The notes under the pieces were generated by a model, which was not told the origin of the DNA, made no database searches, and was given only the letters and a program-made list of their open reading frames with translations. Below, piece by piece: positions 17,779 through 25,654 of a stretch of 40,185 nt of DNA; the first letter of the stretch is position 1; every line of letters starts with the position of its first letter. The stretch comes from Halobacteriales archaeon QH_6_64_20 (lineage in GTDB: Archaea > Halobacteriota > Halobacteria > Halobacteriales > Halococcaceae). Location of the stretch: the NCBI GenBank assembly GCA_003021235.1, contig PXQR01000004.1, forward strand, positions 18,284-58,468. The letters run 5' to 3'. Both the position numbers and the translations under genes were made by a program.

Positions 17779-18735
17779 TCAGAGAATACGTTTCCCGAGC
17801 GCGCTCGCGGCGAGTTCGACCGCGAGTTCGGCGGTTTCGTTGTGCTCGTCGAGGATCGGGTTCACCTCCACCAGTTCGAGCGATCGCAGGAAGTCCTCCT
17901 CTCGGTGGCGTTTCGCGATCAGTTCCATCACGGCGTGGGCTTCCCGATAGGTGACCCCTCCCCGGACGGGCGTGCCGACGCCGGGCGCCCGGCGCGGATC
18001 GAGCCAGTCGAGGTCGATGCTCACGTGCACCGCATCGACGCCCTGGGAGACCACGTCGAGGGCCTCGCTTACGACGTCGGTGACCCCACGCTCGTCGATA
18101 GCGGACATCGTGTAGGTACTGACGTCGCTATCGGTGATCGCAACGCGTTCGGTGTCGTCGACGCGCCGAAGGCCGACGAGCGCGACGTTTTCCTCGACCA
18201 AACCGGGCGCATGCGCCCACTCGCAGTCGCCGAACGATCCCCTCCCAAGTGCCGCCGCGAGCGGCATTCCGTGGACGTTGCCCGAGGGCGATGTCTCGGG
18301 CGTGTTGAAGTCGCCGTGGGCGTCGAGCCAGAGCGCCCCGATCGAGACGTCGCGCGAGGCCCCGGCGAGCGTGCCGATCGCGATCGAGTGATCGCCCCCG
18401 AGCACGAGCGGGAGCTGGCCTTCGCTAACGGCGTCGGCCACGGTATCGGCGAGTTCCGCCGTCAGATCGGCGATCTCCCGGAGGTAGCGCGCTCGCCCGC
18501 TTTCGAGCGGTTCGGCGCTCGGGTCGCGCTCCTCGGCGTTCGGTACCGAGAGGTCGCCCGCGTCGGTCGTGTCGTAGCCGAGCGTCTCTAATGCGCCCGC
18601 GAGCCCTGCATAGCGGATTGCGGAAGGTCCCATGTCGACGCCGCGTCGATCCGCGCCCAGGTCTATCGGGACCCCGACGACCCGTATCGGTGTGTTCTCG
18701 TTCCTGTCCGCGTCGGTGTTCGCGTTCGTAGCCAC
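17779..18735 (-). CDS. rocF: Arginase
   Basis: GTG 18735 starts a 318-residue ureohydrolase. It opens with VVGVPIDLGADRRGVDMGPSAIRYAGL, the arginase-type signature that distinguishes it from agmatinase. The Mn2+ ligands follow in GGDHSIAIG, LDAHGDFNT and SIDLDWLDP, with a Pro-Gly loop (APGVGTPVRGG) and the closing LVEVNPILDEHNETAELAVEL. It hydrolyses arginine to ornithine and urea. The frame is open to 18798, but a TATA-like CTTTACAT lies 21-28 nt before GTG 18735, supporting a leaderless start there. Length is normal for the family. Confidence 0.92.
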   Translation of the reverse strand: MATNANTDADRNENTPIRVVGVPIDLGADRRGVDMGPSAIRYAGLAGALETLGYDTTDAGDLSVPNAEERDPSAEPLESGRARYLREIADLTAELADTVADAVSEGQLPLVLGGDHSIAIGTLAGASRDVSIGALWLDAHGDFNTPETSPSGNVHGMPLAAALGRGSFGDCEWAHAPGLVEENVALVGLRRVDDTERVAITDSDVSTYTMSAIDERGVTDVVSEALDVVSQGVDAVHVSIDLDWLDPRRAPGVGTPVRGGVTYREAHAVMELIAKRHREEDFLRSLELVEVNPILDEHNETAELAVELAASALGKRIL

Positions 18736-18755
18736 ATATGGAGTACTCGTCGACC

Positions 18756-18763
18756 ATGTAAAG
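18756..18763 (-). promoter_or_regulatory. TATA-like box of arginase
   Basis: Minus-strand CTTTACAT is centred about 25 nt before the GTG start, fitting a leaderless archaeal promoter. Confidence 0.5.
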
Positions 18764-18860
18764 ACTGCCGACACCCGGGTTCGTGCCGGCGCTCTCACCG
18801 GACTTCCCGCGAGAACCGCAACGCCTCGATACTGTCCTTCTTACCTTCTCTCGGTGCTCG

Positions 18861-19775
18861 TTACTCTACGTAGGGCGCACACACGCGCCCGACTCCTTCC
18901 TCGAAGCCGATCTCGGGGTCCCAGCCGGTCGCCTCGTGCATCTTCGAGGGATCGGCGCAGGTGTGATGGACGTAGTTCTCGAGCGGAACCGGCTCGTACT
19001 CGGGATCGACGTCGGTTCCTAATTCTTCGTTTATCAGCTCGACCGTCTCGTTGAAGCTGTGACTCTCACCGGTTCCGAGGTTGAAAACGCCGTCGAGACG
19101 ACTCTCAGCGGCGAGAACGATCCCTCGAACGATGTCGTCGATATGGGTGAAATCACGTGTTTGGGTACCGTCACCCCAGAGCACCGGCGCACGGCCCTCG
19201 GCGACATCGCTCGCGAACTGTGAGACCGTATTGGCGTAGGTTCCTTTGTGTCCTTCGTTGCCGCCGTACCCCTGATAGACCGAGAAGAATCGCATTCCGG
19301 CGAGCGAGAGGCCATGGAAGTCACCGTAGTACTCGGCGTAGCGTTCCCGGCCGAGCATCGAGGCGTCGTACCCCGTCGAGGCCTCCAACGGCATGTCCTC
19401 GGGACAGGGTTCTCGCTGGCTACCGTACGCCGAGGAGGTCGAGGCGTAGACGACCGTCTCACACCCGCTCTTCCGAGCCTGCTCAACGACGTTAACGAAC
19501 CCCTCGATATTGACACGCGCGCCTTCCCGCGGGTCTTGTTCTAACATCTCTCGGGAGGATAGCGCCGCCAAGTGAAACACGCAGTCGACGTCGGTCGGGA
19601 GGTCATCGTCGAGTACGCTCGCCTCCCGGAAGTCGACCCCTTCGTCGAGGTTGTCGGGCGTGCCCAGATAGAGGTCGTCGATCGCGACGACGTCGTTGCG
19701 TTCGGCGAGGTCGTTCGCGAGGTTCGATCCGATGAACCCCGCACCGCCGGTGACGAGTACGCGCTGTCCGTCCAT
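18861..19775 (-). CDS. NAD-dependent epimerase/dehydratase (extended SDR, UDP-sugar epimerase-like) lacking the YxxxK lysine
   Basis: The protein has 304 residues from ATG 19775. The NAD-binding GGAGFIGSN lies at residues 10-18, followed by AIDDLYLG (adenine-binding Asp), DVDCVFHLAALSS, STSSAYG with the active-site Ser/Thr, and RDFTHIDDIVRGI and NLGTGESHSFNE in the sugar-binding C-terminal part. The layout is that of archaeal UDP-glucose/UDP-glucuronate 4-epimerase or a related nucleotide-sugar dehydratase. Oddly, the catalytic YxxxK reads YDASM: the Lys position is Met (codon ATG, one base from AAG). The Tyr is kept. Either the protein has lost normal hydride chemistry or it uses another residue. 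No glycan cluster lies next to it. Confidence 0.85.
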   Translation of the reverse strand: MDGQRVLVTGGAGFIGSNLANDLAERNDVVAIDDLYLGTPDNLDEGVDFREASVLDDDLPTDVDCVFHLAALSSREMLEQDPREGARVNIEGFVNVVEQARKSGCETVVYASTSSAYGSQREPCPEDMPLEASTGYDASMLGRERYAEYYGDFHGLSLAGMRFFSVYQGYGGNEGHKGTYANTVSQFASDVAEGRAPVLWGDGTQTRDFTHIDDIVRGIVLAAESRLDGVFNLGTGESHSFNETVELINEELGTDVDPEYEPVPLENYVHHTCADPSKMHEATGWDPEIGFEEGVGRVCAPYVE

Positions 19776-19898
19776 ACGTCATTCGGACGCTCCGTTCGCA
19801 TAGCGGTACCGATCCGTTCGCGCTCGCCGCTCCCCGTTAGCCCGTGCCTACGATCGGATTTCCGATTCGCTCCCGGTGAACTCGATACACCCCCCGAA

Positions 19899-19904
19899 CT
19901 TAAG
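19899..19904 (+). promoter_or_regulatory. TATA-like box of the HTH regulator gene
   Basis: CTTAAG lies centred 27 nt before ATG 19929, within an otherwise GC-rich stretch; it suits a leaderless transcript and supports that start over upstream in-frame codons. Confidence 0.5.
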
Positions 19905-19928
19905 CCTCGTTGTGCCGAAGTGTCCAGT

Positions 19929-20453
19929 ATGTCATCGATCGAACTGACGCCGAGTCAAAAGCGCATCCTGTCCGCGCTGGTGAACCTACACCGCCAGGCC
20001 GAAGACGCCGTCAAGGGAGAAGACATCGCCGGGGAGGTCGATCGCAACCCGGGTACCATTCGCAACCAGATGCAGAGCCTCAAAGCCCTCCAACTCGTCG
20101 AGGGCGTTCCCGGCCCCAAGGGCGGGTATAAACCCACCGCTGGGGCCTACCGGGCGCTCGAACTCGACCGGATGGACCAGCCCGCCGACGTGGAACTCAC
20201 CCGCAACGGCGACGCCATCGAGGGCATCAACGTCGACGGGATCGACCTCACCAGCGTCCATCATCCCGAACTCTGTCGCGCGGAGATCAGCGTCCAGGGA
20301 TCGGTGCGTGACTTCCACGAGGGTGATTCGGTCGTCGTCGGTCCGACGCCGCTTTCGCGCCTCCGCGTCGAGGGAACCCTGGAGGGCAAGGACGATACGA
20401 ACGACGTCCTCATCCTGACGATCGACGATATGCGCGCTCCTGTCGACGGATAG
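19929..20453 (+). CDS. Winged-helix transcription regulator (Rrf2/TrmB-like), haloarchaeal type
   Basis: The protein has 174 residues. The N-terminal ~75 residues form a winged helix: LTPSQKRILSALVNLHRQ, then AVKGEDIAGEVDRNPGTIRNQMQSLKALQLVEGVPGP as recognition helix and wing, with GGYKPT. The C-terminal part (HHPELCRAEISVQGSV, GDSVVVGPTPLSRLRVEGTL) is a small beta-rich domain I cannot tie to a ligand. This arrangement is common in haloarchaea, where it is usually labelled Rrf2- or HTH-family. It lacks the three Cys that bind the iron-sulfur cluster in IscR/NsrR; the single Cys in ELCRA is in the C-terminal domain. Neighbours give no hint of the regulon. Confidence 0.78.
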   Translation: MSSIELTPSQKRILSALVNLHRQAEDAVKGEDIAGEVDRNPGTIRNQMQSLKALQLVEGVPGPKGGYKPTAGAYRALELDRMDQPADVELTRNGDAIEGINVDGIDLTSVHHPELCRAEISVQGSVRDFHEGDSVVVGPTPLSRLRVEGTLEGKDDTNDVLILTIDDMRAPVDG

Positions 20454-20806
20454 CCCACCCACTGATCGCCCGTCACGCCGTCTCGAACACTGCTTGCCCT
20501 CTCGTCTCCCCGTCGCGCCACGCGTTCTCGAAGCGGTCGTCTCCGTCCCCGGCGCGATCGCTCTCGGAGACGGCCGTCAGTGTTCTGGTGTTCCGTGGGG
20601 CCCAACCGCCGCCGCTACGTCCCCGCCGGGCCGCTACGCTCGCGATCCGACGGGGAGTTCCCTCGTCCGGTAGTCCCTCTCCGACGCGTGTAACCGGGCA
20701 GTTCGATCGGGACCGTTCGCAACTCTTATCCGTCGATCGGCGGCCGGATCGGTTCGGCTGACGGGAGTTTCAAAGCCTTTGTATCCGAGCGCGCCGGCAT
20801 CCGGAT
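20454..20806. other. Intergenic region, no gene seen
   Basis: The 353 nt lie between two plus-strand genes. They are CG-rich with no conserved frame on either strand. The only clear element is a TATA-like TTTGTAT at 20778-20784, 23-29 nt before ATG 20807, giving the NADH dehydrogenase gene its own leaderless promoter. Confidence 0.5.
20778..20784 (+). promoter_or_regulatory. TATA-like box of the NADH dehydrogenase gene
   Basis: TTTGTAT is centred about 26 nt before ATG 20807, typical spacing for a leaderless haloarchaeal mRNA. Confidence 0.45.
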
Positions 20807-21961
20807 ATGACCGAAACCGTCGTCGTGCTCGGTGCCGGCTACGCCGGTGCGGGCGCGATCAAGAGCCTCGAGAACCACCTCGACGGCGACGCCGACATCG
20901 TGTGGGTTGCCGATCACGAGTACCACCTCGTACTTCACGAGTCCCACCGCGTGATCCGCAACCCCGACGTCCGGGGGAGCGTCCGATTGGGCGTCGACGA
21001 AATAAAATCCCCGGGGACGCGGTTCATCCGGGGTTCCGTTACCGGTCTCGACACCGCAGAGCGGGAGATCTCCCTCGACGACGGTTCGACGGTGAGCTAC
21101 GACTACGCGTTGGTCGCGCTCGGCTCCCGCACCGCGTACTACGGCATCCCTGGCCTCGACGAACACTCCCTAACGCTCAAGAGCCTCGACGACGCCCTTT
21201 CGATCCACGAGCGGGTCAAAGAAGCCGCCCGCGAGGGAACGCCCGAGGACCCTGCGACGATCGTGGTCGGTGGGGCCGGGCTCTCGGGTATCCAGACCGC
21301 CGGCGAGATCGCCGAGTTCCGCGACAGTCGACGGGCCCCCGTCGAGATCCACCTCCTCGAAGCATTAGAAGAGATCTTCCCCGGGAACGACCCCGAACTC
21401 CAGGGCGCGCTTCGCAAACGCCTCGTCGAGCGCGGCATCGAGATCTCGACCGCGAACCCGATCACCGAGGCCGACGACGGTGCCATTTACTTCGATTCGG
21501 GCGACCCTTTAGAGTACGACGTCTTCGTCTGGACCGGCGGGATCACCGGTCGGGACTGTCTCACCGACAGCGACCTCGAAAACGATCACAACCGGGTGAA
21601 CGCCGACGCGAACTTTCGGACCTCGAACGACCGGGTCTTCGCGATCGGGGATTCGGCGATCATCGATCTGGGCGATACCCCGGCCCCGCCGACGGCACAG
21701 GCCGCCTGGCAGGCCGCCGAAGTCGCCGGTAAGAACCTCGCCCGGGAGACGCGCGGGCAGGTGCTCGATACGTGGACGTACGAGAACAAGGGCACCCTGA
21801 TCTCGGTCGGCGAGGCGGCCGTTGCACACGGGATTCCCGGCGTCCCGATCGGTACCTTCGGCGGGCCGGCCGCCAAACTGCTAAAGAAGGGCGTCGCCGC
21901 CCGCTGGATCGCCGACATGACCTCGATCGGACGGGCAGCACGGGCCTGGCCCGATATGTAA
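20807..21961 (+). CDS. Type II NADH dehydrogenase-like flavoprotein
   Basis: The protein has 384 residues with two dinucleotide-binding domains: VVVLGAGYAGAGA at the start for FAD, and VVGGAGLSGIQTAGE at ~150-165 for NAD(P)H. FAD-contacting segments YALVALGSRTAYYGIPG and VFAIGDSAII (the conserved GD) are present, as is a late AQAAWQAAEVAGKNL helix. This is the NDH-2 pattern: a membrane-surface enzyme passing electrons from NADH to quinone without pumping protons. No transmembrane helix is needed or seen. A sulfide:quinone reductase is less likely, as the paired catalytic Cys are missing. A dispersed repeat starts 5 nt after its stop. Confidence 0.86.
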   Translation: MTETVVVLGAGYAGAGAIKSLENHLDGDADIVWVADHEYHLVLHESHRVIRNPDVRGSVRLGVDEIKSPGTRFIRGSVTGLDTAEREISLDDGSTVSYDYALVALGSRTAYYGIPGLDEHSLTLKSLDDALSIHERVKEAAREGTPEDPATIVVGGAGLSGIQTAGEIAEFRDSRRAPVEIHLLEALEEIFPGNDPELQGALRKRLVERGIEISTANPITEADDGAIYFDSGDPLEYDVFVWTGGITGRDCLTDSDLENDHNRVNADANFRTSNDRVFAIGDSAIIDLGDTPAPPTAQAAWQAAEVAGKNLARETRGQVLDTWTYENKGTLISVGEAAVAHGIPGVPIGTFGGPAAKLLKKGVAARWIADMTSIGRAARAWPDM

Positions 21962-21966
21962 CGCCG

Positions 21967-22062
21967 CACCCACTTTCTTGCTGGCGTCCTCGCTCACTCA
22001 CTCCCTGCGGTCGTTCGCTCACTGCGGGGCCAGCAAAAACCTGGATCAAAAACGCTCGCTCA
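21967..22062 (+). repeat. Stop-codon-proximal dispersed repeat, family 1, copy 1
   Basis: The segment starts 5 nt after the NADH dehydrogenase stop with CACCCACTTTCTTGCTGGC and includes ACTGCGGGGCCAGCAAAAACC and CAAAAACGCTCGCTCAC. TTGCTGGC and GCCAGCAA can form an 8-bp stem. It matches 35505-35597 read on the minus strand, which likewise begins just after a stop codon. On the opposite strand the A-tracts become T-tracts, so it could also terminate the convergent udp transcript. Confidence 0.72.
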
Positions 22063-22149
22063 CGCCCCCGGCTTCGCTCGCGCGAGCTACAGGGGTGGTA
22101 CTGCACCGCAACTGACGGCCGGGTGTTCATCGCTCCGAACCCGTCCTCT

Positions 22150-23028
22150 CTAATCGAAATCGAGCGACAGACCGGCGTGCCAGTGGTCGCTTCCTGCTTC
22201 GTGTTTCACCTCGTCCATGCGCGCGAGGAGTTTCGCCGCGAGGCTCGCAGTCTCGGCTGCGCGTGATTCGCCTTCGGTGCGGAACTCCCCGGTCGTTCGG
22301 TTAGCATAGACCGTACAGACCGCCCCTGCTCGTAGTCCGAAAACGTTCGCCAGCGTCGTGATCGCGGCGGCTTCCATCTCGAAGTTCTTCACGTTCGCGG
22401 CTTTCAGTTCCTCCAGTAGCGCCGTTCCGCGTTCCGGGAGGTAGCCCTCGAAGCCGGCCCGGCCCTGACCGGCAAAAAAGGAATCGGTCGAGGCGGTGAT
22501 CCCGACGTGATACTCGTACTCCAGTCGCTCGGCCGCGGCGACGAGCGCCGACACGACCTCGTGGTCCGCCACTGCAGGGTAGCCTTCGCGGACGTACGCG
22601 TCGCTCGTCCCCTCCTCGCGGACGGCTCCCGAACTAATGACCAGATCGCCGACGCTCATCTCCGGCTGGATCGCTCCACAGGACCCCACCCGGAGGAAGG
22701 CGTCGACGCCGCACTCGGCGAGTTCCTCGACCGCGATGGCCGCCGACGGCGACCCGATTCCAGTAGACGTCACCGAGATCGCCGCGCCGTCGTAGGTGCC
22801 GGTTGCGGTGCGGTACTCTCGGTGGCTCGCGACCTCTTCGGACTCGTCCCACAGCGAAACGATCGTCTCGACGCGTTCGGTGTCACCGGGCAGGAGCACC
22901 GTGCTCGCGACCTCGCCGGGGGCGACCTCGACGTGGTACTGGCGCTCGCTCCCCGGTCCGTCCGCATCGTTTCGGCCATCTTCCTCGTCTCCGCTCGCCG
23001 ACTTTTCACCGCGTCCCTCGTCGCTCAC
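22150..23028 (-). CDS. udp: Uridine phosphorylase (nucleoside phosphorylase family)
   Basis: GTG 23028 starts a 292-residue protein whose first ~30 residues are an acidic, Gly/Asp-rich extension. The PNP/UDP fold follows: LLPGDTERVETIV, VTSTGIGSPSAAIAVEEL for phosphate binding, LRVGSCGAIQPEMSVGDLVI, and NFEMEAAAITTLANVFG with the ribose-binding Glu-Met-Glu. It phosphorolyses uridine (or another nucleoside) to base and ribose 1-phosphate. The start overlaps the cytidine deaminase stop by 4 nt (GTGA), so the two form an operon in which cytidine is deaminated to uridine and then cleaved. Confidence 0.9.
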   Translation of the reverse strand: MSDEGRGEKSASGDEEDGRNDADGPGSERQYHVEVAPGEVASTVLLPGDTERVETIVSLWDESEEVASHREYRTATGTYDGAAISVTSTGIGSPSAAIAVEELAECGVDAFLRVGSCGAIQPEMSVGDLVISSGAVREEGTSDAYVREGYPAVADHEVVSALVAAAERLEYEYHVGITASTDSFFAGQGRAGFEGYLPERGTALLEELKAANVKNFEMEAAAITTLANVFGLRAGAVCTVYANRTTGEFRTEGESRAAETASLAAKLLARMDEVKHEAGSDHWHAGLSLDFD

Positions 23029-23456
23029 TGGCGTTCGCTCCTGGCCGCTTCGAGCGTGTCGAGCGAGATCGTGTTCGGCAGGAGGTCTCCGAGGGCGTAC
23101 TCGCTGATCTCCTCGGTTCCGTCCTCGTTCTCGCCTTCGTCGCAGTAGACCGGAAAGTCCTCGTCACAGAACTCCGCGAGCGTCTGACGACACATTCCAC
23201 AGGGTGTGACACCGTCCCTCGCACTTGAACTGACGGCGATCGCGACGAAGTCGTGGTGATCGTTCTTCACCGCTTCGGCGATCGCGACCTCTTCGGCGTG
23301 GAGGCTGTTCGAGTAGTTCGCGTTCTCGATGTTACAGCCCGTAAACACCGTTCCGTCCGCGGTAAGGAGCGACGCACCGACGCGATATTCCGAGTACGGA
23401 ACGTGGGCGTTTCCGGTGGCCTCGCGGGCGACATCGACCAGTTCGTGATCGTCCAT
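23025..23456 (-). CDS. cdd: Cytidine deaminase
   Basis: ATG 23456 (MDDHELVDVAREATGNAHVPYSEYRVGA) starts a 143-residue protein of normal length. The zinc-site motifs are LHAEEVAIAEAV (here C is replaced by the usual H-A-E form with catalytic Glu) and PCGMCRQTLAEF with two Cys ligands, plus the substrate segment GCNIENANYSNSLHAE. It converts cytidine or deoxycytidine to uridine. The frame is open upstream to 23534, but those residues do not resemble the family. The stop overlaps the udp start, indicating coupled translation. Confidence 0.95.
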   Translation of the reverse strand: MDDHELVDVAREATGNAHVPYSEYRVGASLLTADGTVFTGCNIENANYSNSLHAEEVAIAEAVKNDHHDFVAIAVSSSARDGVTPCGMCRQTLAEFCDEDFPVYCDEGENEDGTEEISEYALGDLLPNTISLDTLEAARSERQ

Positions 23457-23776
23457 GTCCTCCTCTCGCCTGCCGGCGTAAAATAGCCACCGAGGGAAGG
23501 ACATAACGGCCGACGCGGTAGATAGCGAGGACAACCGAAGTGGAGCACCCGGTGTTCGAGCCGGGAACTCCTTCTCCCGACGACGGTTCGCTCACTCGAC
23601 TCGAGTCGATCGGATGGAGGTATCTATCCAAGCGATCGTCCCGCTACAGTTCATGATCGGTCGGGGTCGATGCTCCCCACTGAGTGCACGAGTGGTCAGC
23701 GCCGACAGCGAACACCGAGTGTGAAGCGCGTCTTCGGACGCCCGTTGAGTCGCCTTCGGGTCAACCCGAAGGCGCG
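23457..23776. other. Intergenic region with a strong hairpin
   Basis: The 320 nt lie between the phosphohexomutase stop and the cytidine deaminase start, both on the minus strand. It presumably holds the cdd promoter and contains the hairpin at 23542-23571. Nothing else was recognised; the frames here are Ser/Arg-rich and noncoding in appearance. Confidence 0.5.
23542..23571. other. Hairpin with 4+5 bp stems and 8-nt loop
   Basis: GGAG (23542-23545) pairs with CTCC (23568-23571) and CCCGG (23548-23552) with CCGGG (23561-23565), separated by a 2-by-2 internal loop and closing a TGTTCGAG loop. The loop resembles a tRNA T-loop but has 8 nt, and no tRNA body surrounds it. It lies about 86 nt upstream of cdd. 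Confidence 0.5.
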
Positions 23777-25495
23777 TTACTCGCGCTCGGCGTCGCCGAT
23801 CGCCGACTCGACTACGCCGAGCACGCGATCGCGAACCGCGCCGACCGACTCGCTCTCGACGTAGATTCTGAGATATGGCTCCGTGCCGCTCGGCCGGACG
23901 AGCACCCACCCACCCGCGACGGTTTCGTCTCGGTCCTCGCCGTCCTCGGCTCCGGTTTCGGCCTCACCGCTCTCGGCTCCCGCGCCATCGCCGGCGTCCA
24001 TGTCGAGTCGGACCCCGTATTCAGTCGTGACCGTCGCTCCGGGAAAGATCTCCGGGAGGCGTGTTTCGAGGCGATCCATCGCGTCCCGCTTGCGATCGTC
24101 GGGACAGTCCACTTCGGTCTTCTCGTAGGGCTGCTCGGCTATCGGCCCGCGAAGGATGTCCAGATCCGCGTCGGCAACGAGGCGGGAAACGACTGCCGCG
24201 CTCACCACGCCGTCGATCCACGGCCCGAAGGCCGGATGGATGTGCTTCCAGGGTTCGGCCGCGAAGACCACGCTCGTTTCCTCCGTCCCGTCCTCCCGTG
24301 CCGCCGCGATTCCCTCGTGAAGCGCTCCCAGTTGTACTCGTTCGATCCGGCCGCCCGCCGCTTCGACGCGCTCGTCGATCCGCGAGGAGGCGTTCGGCGT
24401 CGTCACCACTACCGGGTCGCCAGCGTCGCTGGCGCGGGTGTAGCGCTCGGCGAGGATCGCGACGATCGTGTCCTCGTGGACGATCTCGCCCTCGCCGTCG
24501 AGGACCACTACACGGTCGCCGTCCCCATCGTGGGCGATCGCCAGATCGACATCGCTCCCGTCGCTCGTCTCGCCCGTTTCACTCGTCGTGTCCGCCTCGC
24601 TCCCCTCGCCTTCCTCGTAGCCCTCGTTCGCCGCCCCCGATTCGCCGGCGACAAAGGCCCGGAGATCGCCCAGGGTTTCGGCGGTGGGTTTGCTCGGTCG
24701 ACCGGGAAAGAACCCGTCGACGTTCGCGTGTAGTGCAACGACCTCCGCGCCGAGCGCGCGCAGGACTTGTGGGGTCGCCAGTCCTGAGACCCCGTTCGCA
24801 CAGTCGACGGCGACGGTAAGACCCTCCAGCGAGGTCCCGTGCCCGCGCGCATAGGTACGGACCGCCTCCCGGTACCCGGGTAGGGGCTCGATCCGTTCGC
24901 CCGTCTCCCACTCCTCGAAGGCAGCGGGTTCGACTCGCTCGGCGACCCGTCGTTCGATCCGTCCCTCGCCGGCCCGGTCGTACTCCTCGCCGTCCTCGAA
25001 ACACTTGATCCCGTTGTCCGCTGGGGGATTGTGGCTCGCGGTAACCATCACGCCCCGGCGACCCCGGGAGGCATACGCGAGCGCCGGCGTCGGAAGGACG
25101 CCGGCGCGATGGACTCGCGCGCCGGCGCTCTCGATCCCGGCTTCAAGCGCGGCGAGAAGCGCCGTACCGGTGACCCTGCCGTCCCGCCCGATCACGACCC
25201 CGCCGGCCGTCGCGGTCGTCGGGTTCGCCGTCCCGTCGGCTTCGTCCCCCGCTCCGGTAGGCCGACCTCTCCCGTCGCGCCCCGCTCGGTGCTCCGCCGA
25301 GGTCGGTTCACGATCCCCGTCGCCGTCGTCGCTACTCCGGTCGTCACTGCTGGCGTTGCTGTCACTGTCGCTATCGCTACTGGTGCTCGTTCCCGCAGCG
25401 TCGATACCGATAGCTCGCCCGACCGCCAGCGCGAGTCCCGGCGTGACGCGCTCGCGGGCGTCCCCGCGAATCCCCGCCGTCCCGAACAGATCCAT
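23777..25495 (-). CDS. Alpha-D-phosphohexomutase (phosphoglucomutase/phosphomannomutase/GlmM-like) with acidic inserts
   Basis: The protein has 572 residues from ATG 25495 (MDLFGTAGIRG). All four hallmark sites are present: catalytic phosphoserine Ser154 in VTASHNPP, metal loop DGDGDR at 323-328, sugar-binding loop AAEPWKHIHP, and the phosphate-binding RPSGTEPYLRI near the C-terminus. It moves phosphate between C1 and C6 (or C5 for pentoses). It is ~120 residues longer than typical relatives because of three low-complexity acidic Ser/Asp/Gly inserts at about 35-97, 283-313 and just before the RPSGTEP strand. Position ahead of cdd-udp raises the possibility that it handles ribose 1-phosphate; the motifs alone cannot decide. 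Confidence 0.9.
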   Translation of the reverse strand: MDLFGTAGIRGDARERVTPGLALAVGRAIGIDAAGTSTSSDSDSDSNASSDDRSSDDGDGDREPTSAEHRAGRDGRGRPTGAGDEADGTANPTTATAGGVVIGRDGRVTGTALLAALEAGIESAGARVHRAGVLPTPALAYASRGRRGVMVTASHNPPADNGIKCFEDGEEYDRAGEGRIERRVAERVEPAAFEEWETGERIEPLPGYREAVRTYARGHGTSLEGLTVAVDCANGVSGLATPQVLRALGAEVVALHANVDGFFPGRPSKPTAETLGDLRAFVAGESGAANEGYEEGEGSEADTTSETGETSDGSDVDLAIAHDGDGDRVVVLDGEGEIVHEDTIVAILAERYTRASDAGDPVVVTTPNASSRIDERVEAAGGRIERVQLGALHEGIAAAREDGTEETSVVFAAEPWKHIHPAFGPWIDGVVSAAVVSRLVADADLDILRGPIAEQPYEKTEVDCPDDRKRDAMDRLETRLPEIFPGATVTTEYGVRLDMDAGDGAGAESGEAETGAEDGEDRDETVAGGWVLVRPSGTEPYLRIYVESESVGAVRDRVLGVVESAIGDAERE

Positions 25496-25654
25496 AGGAG
25501 GGCTTCGCCGGTCGGCTACTTAGGTTCTCCTCGGCGTATTGGAGGCCGACCGTCGATCCTCGGCCCGGCTAGTCGAGTGGCCTCCGCTCGGGACCCACGC
25601 GAACCGCGCTGCCGTTCCGACGATCCTAACCGTCAGCGTGACCCCGGTACTCGC

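Noticed and set aside
23542-23571. tRNA gene at the cdd upstream hairpin
   Set aside because: The loop has 8 nt and no acceptor, D or anticodon arms can be formed around it.
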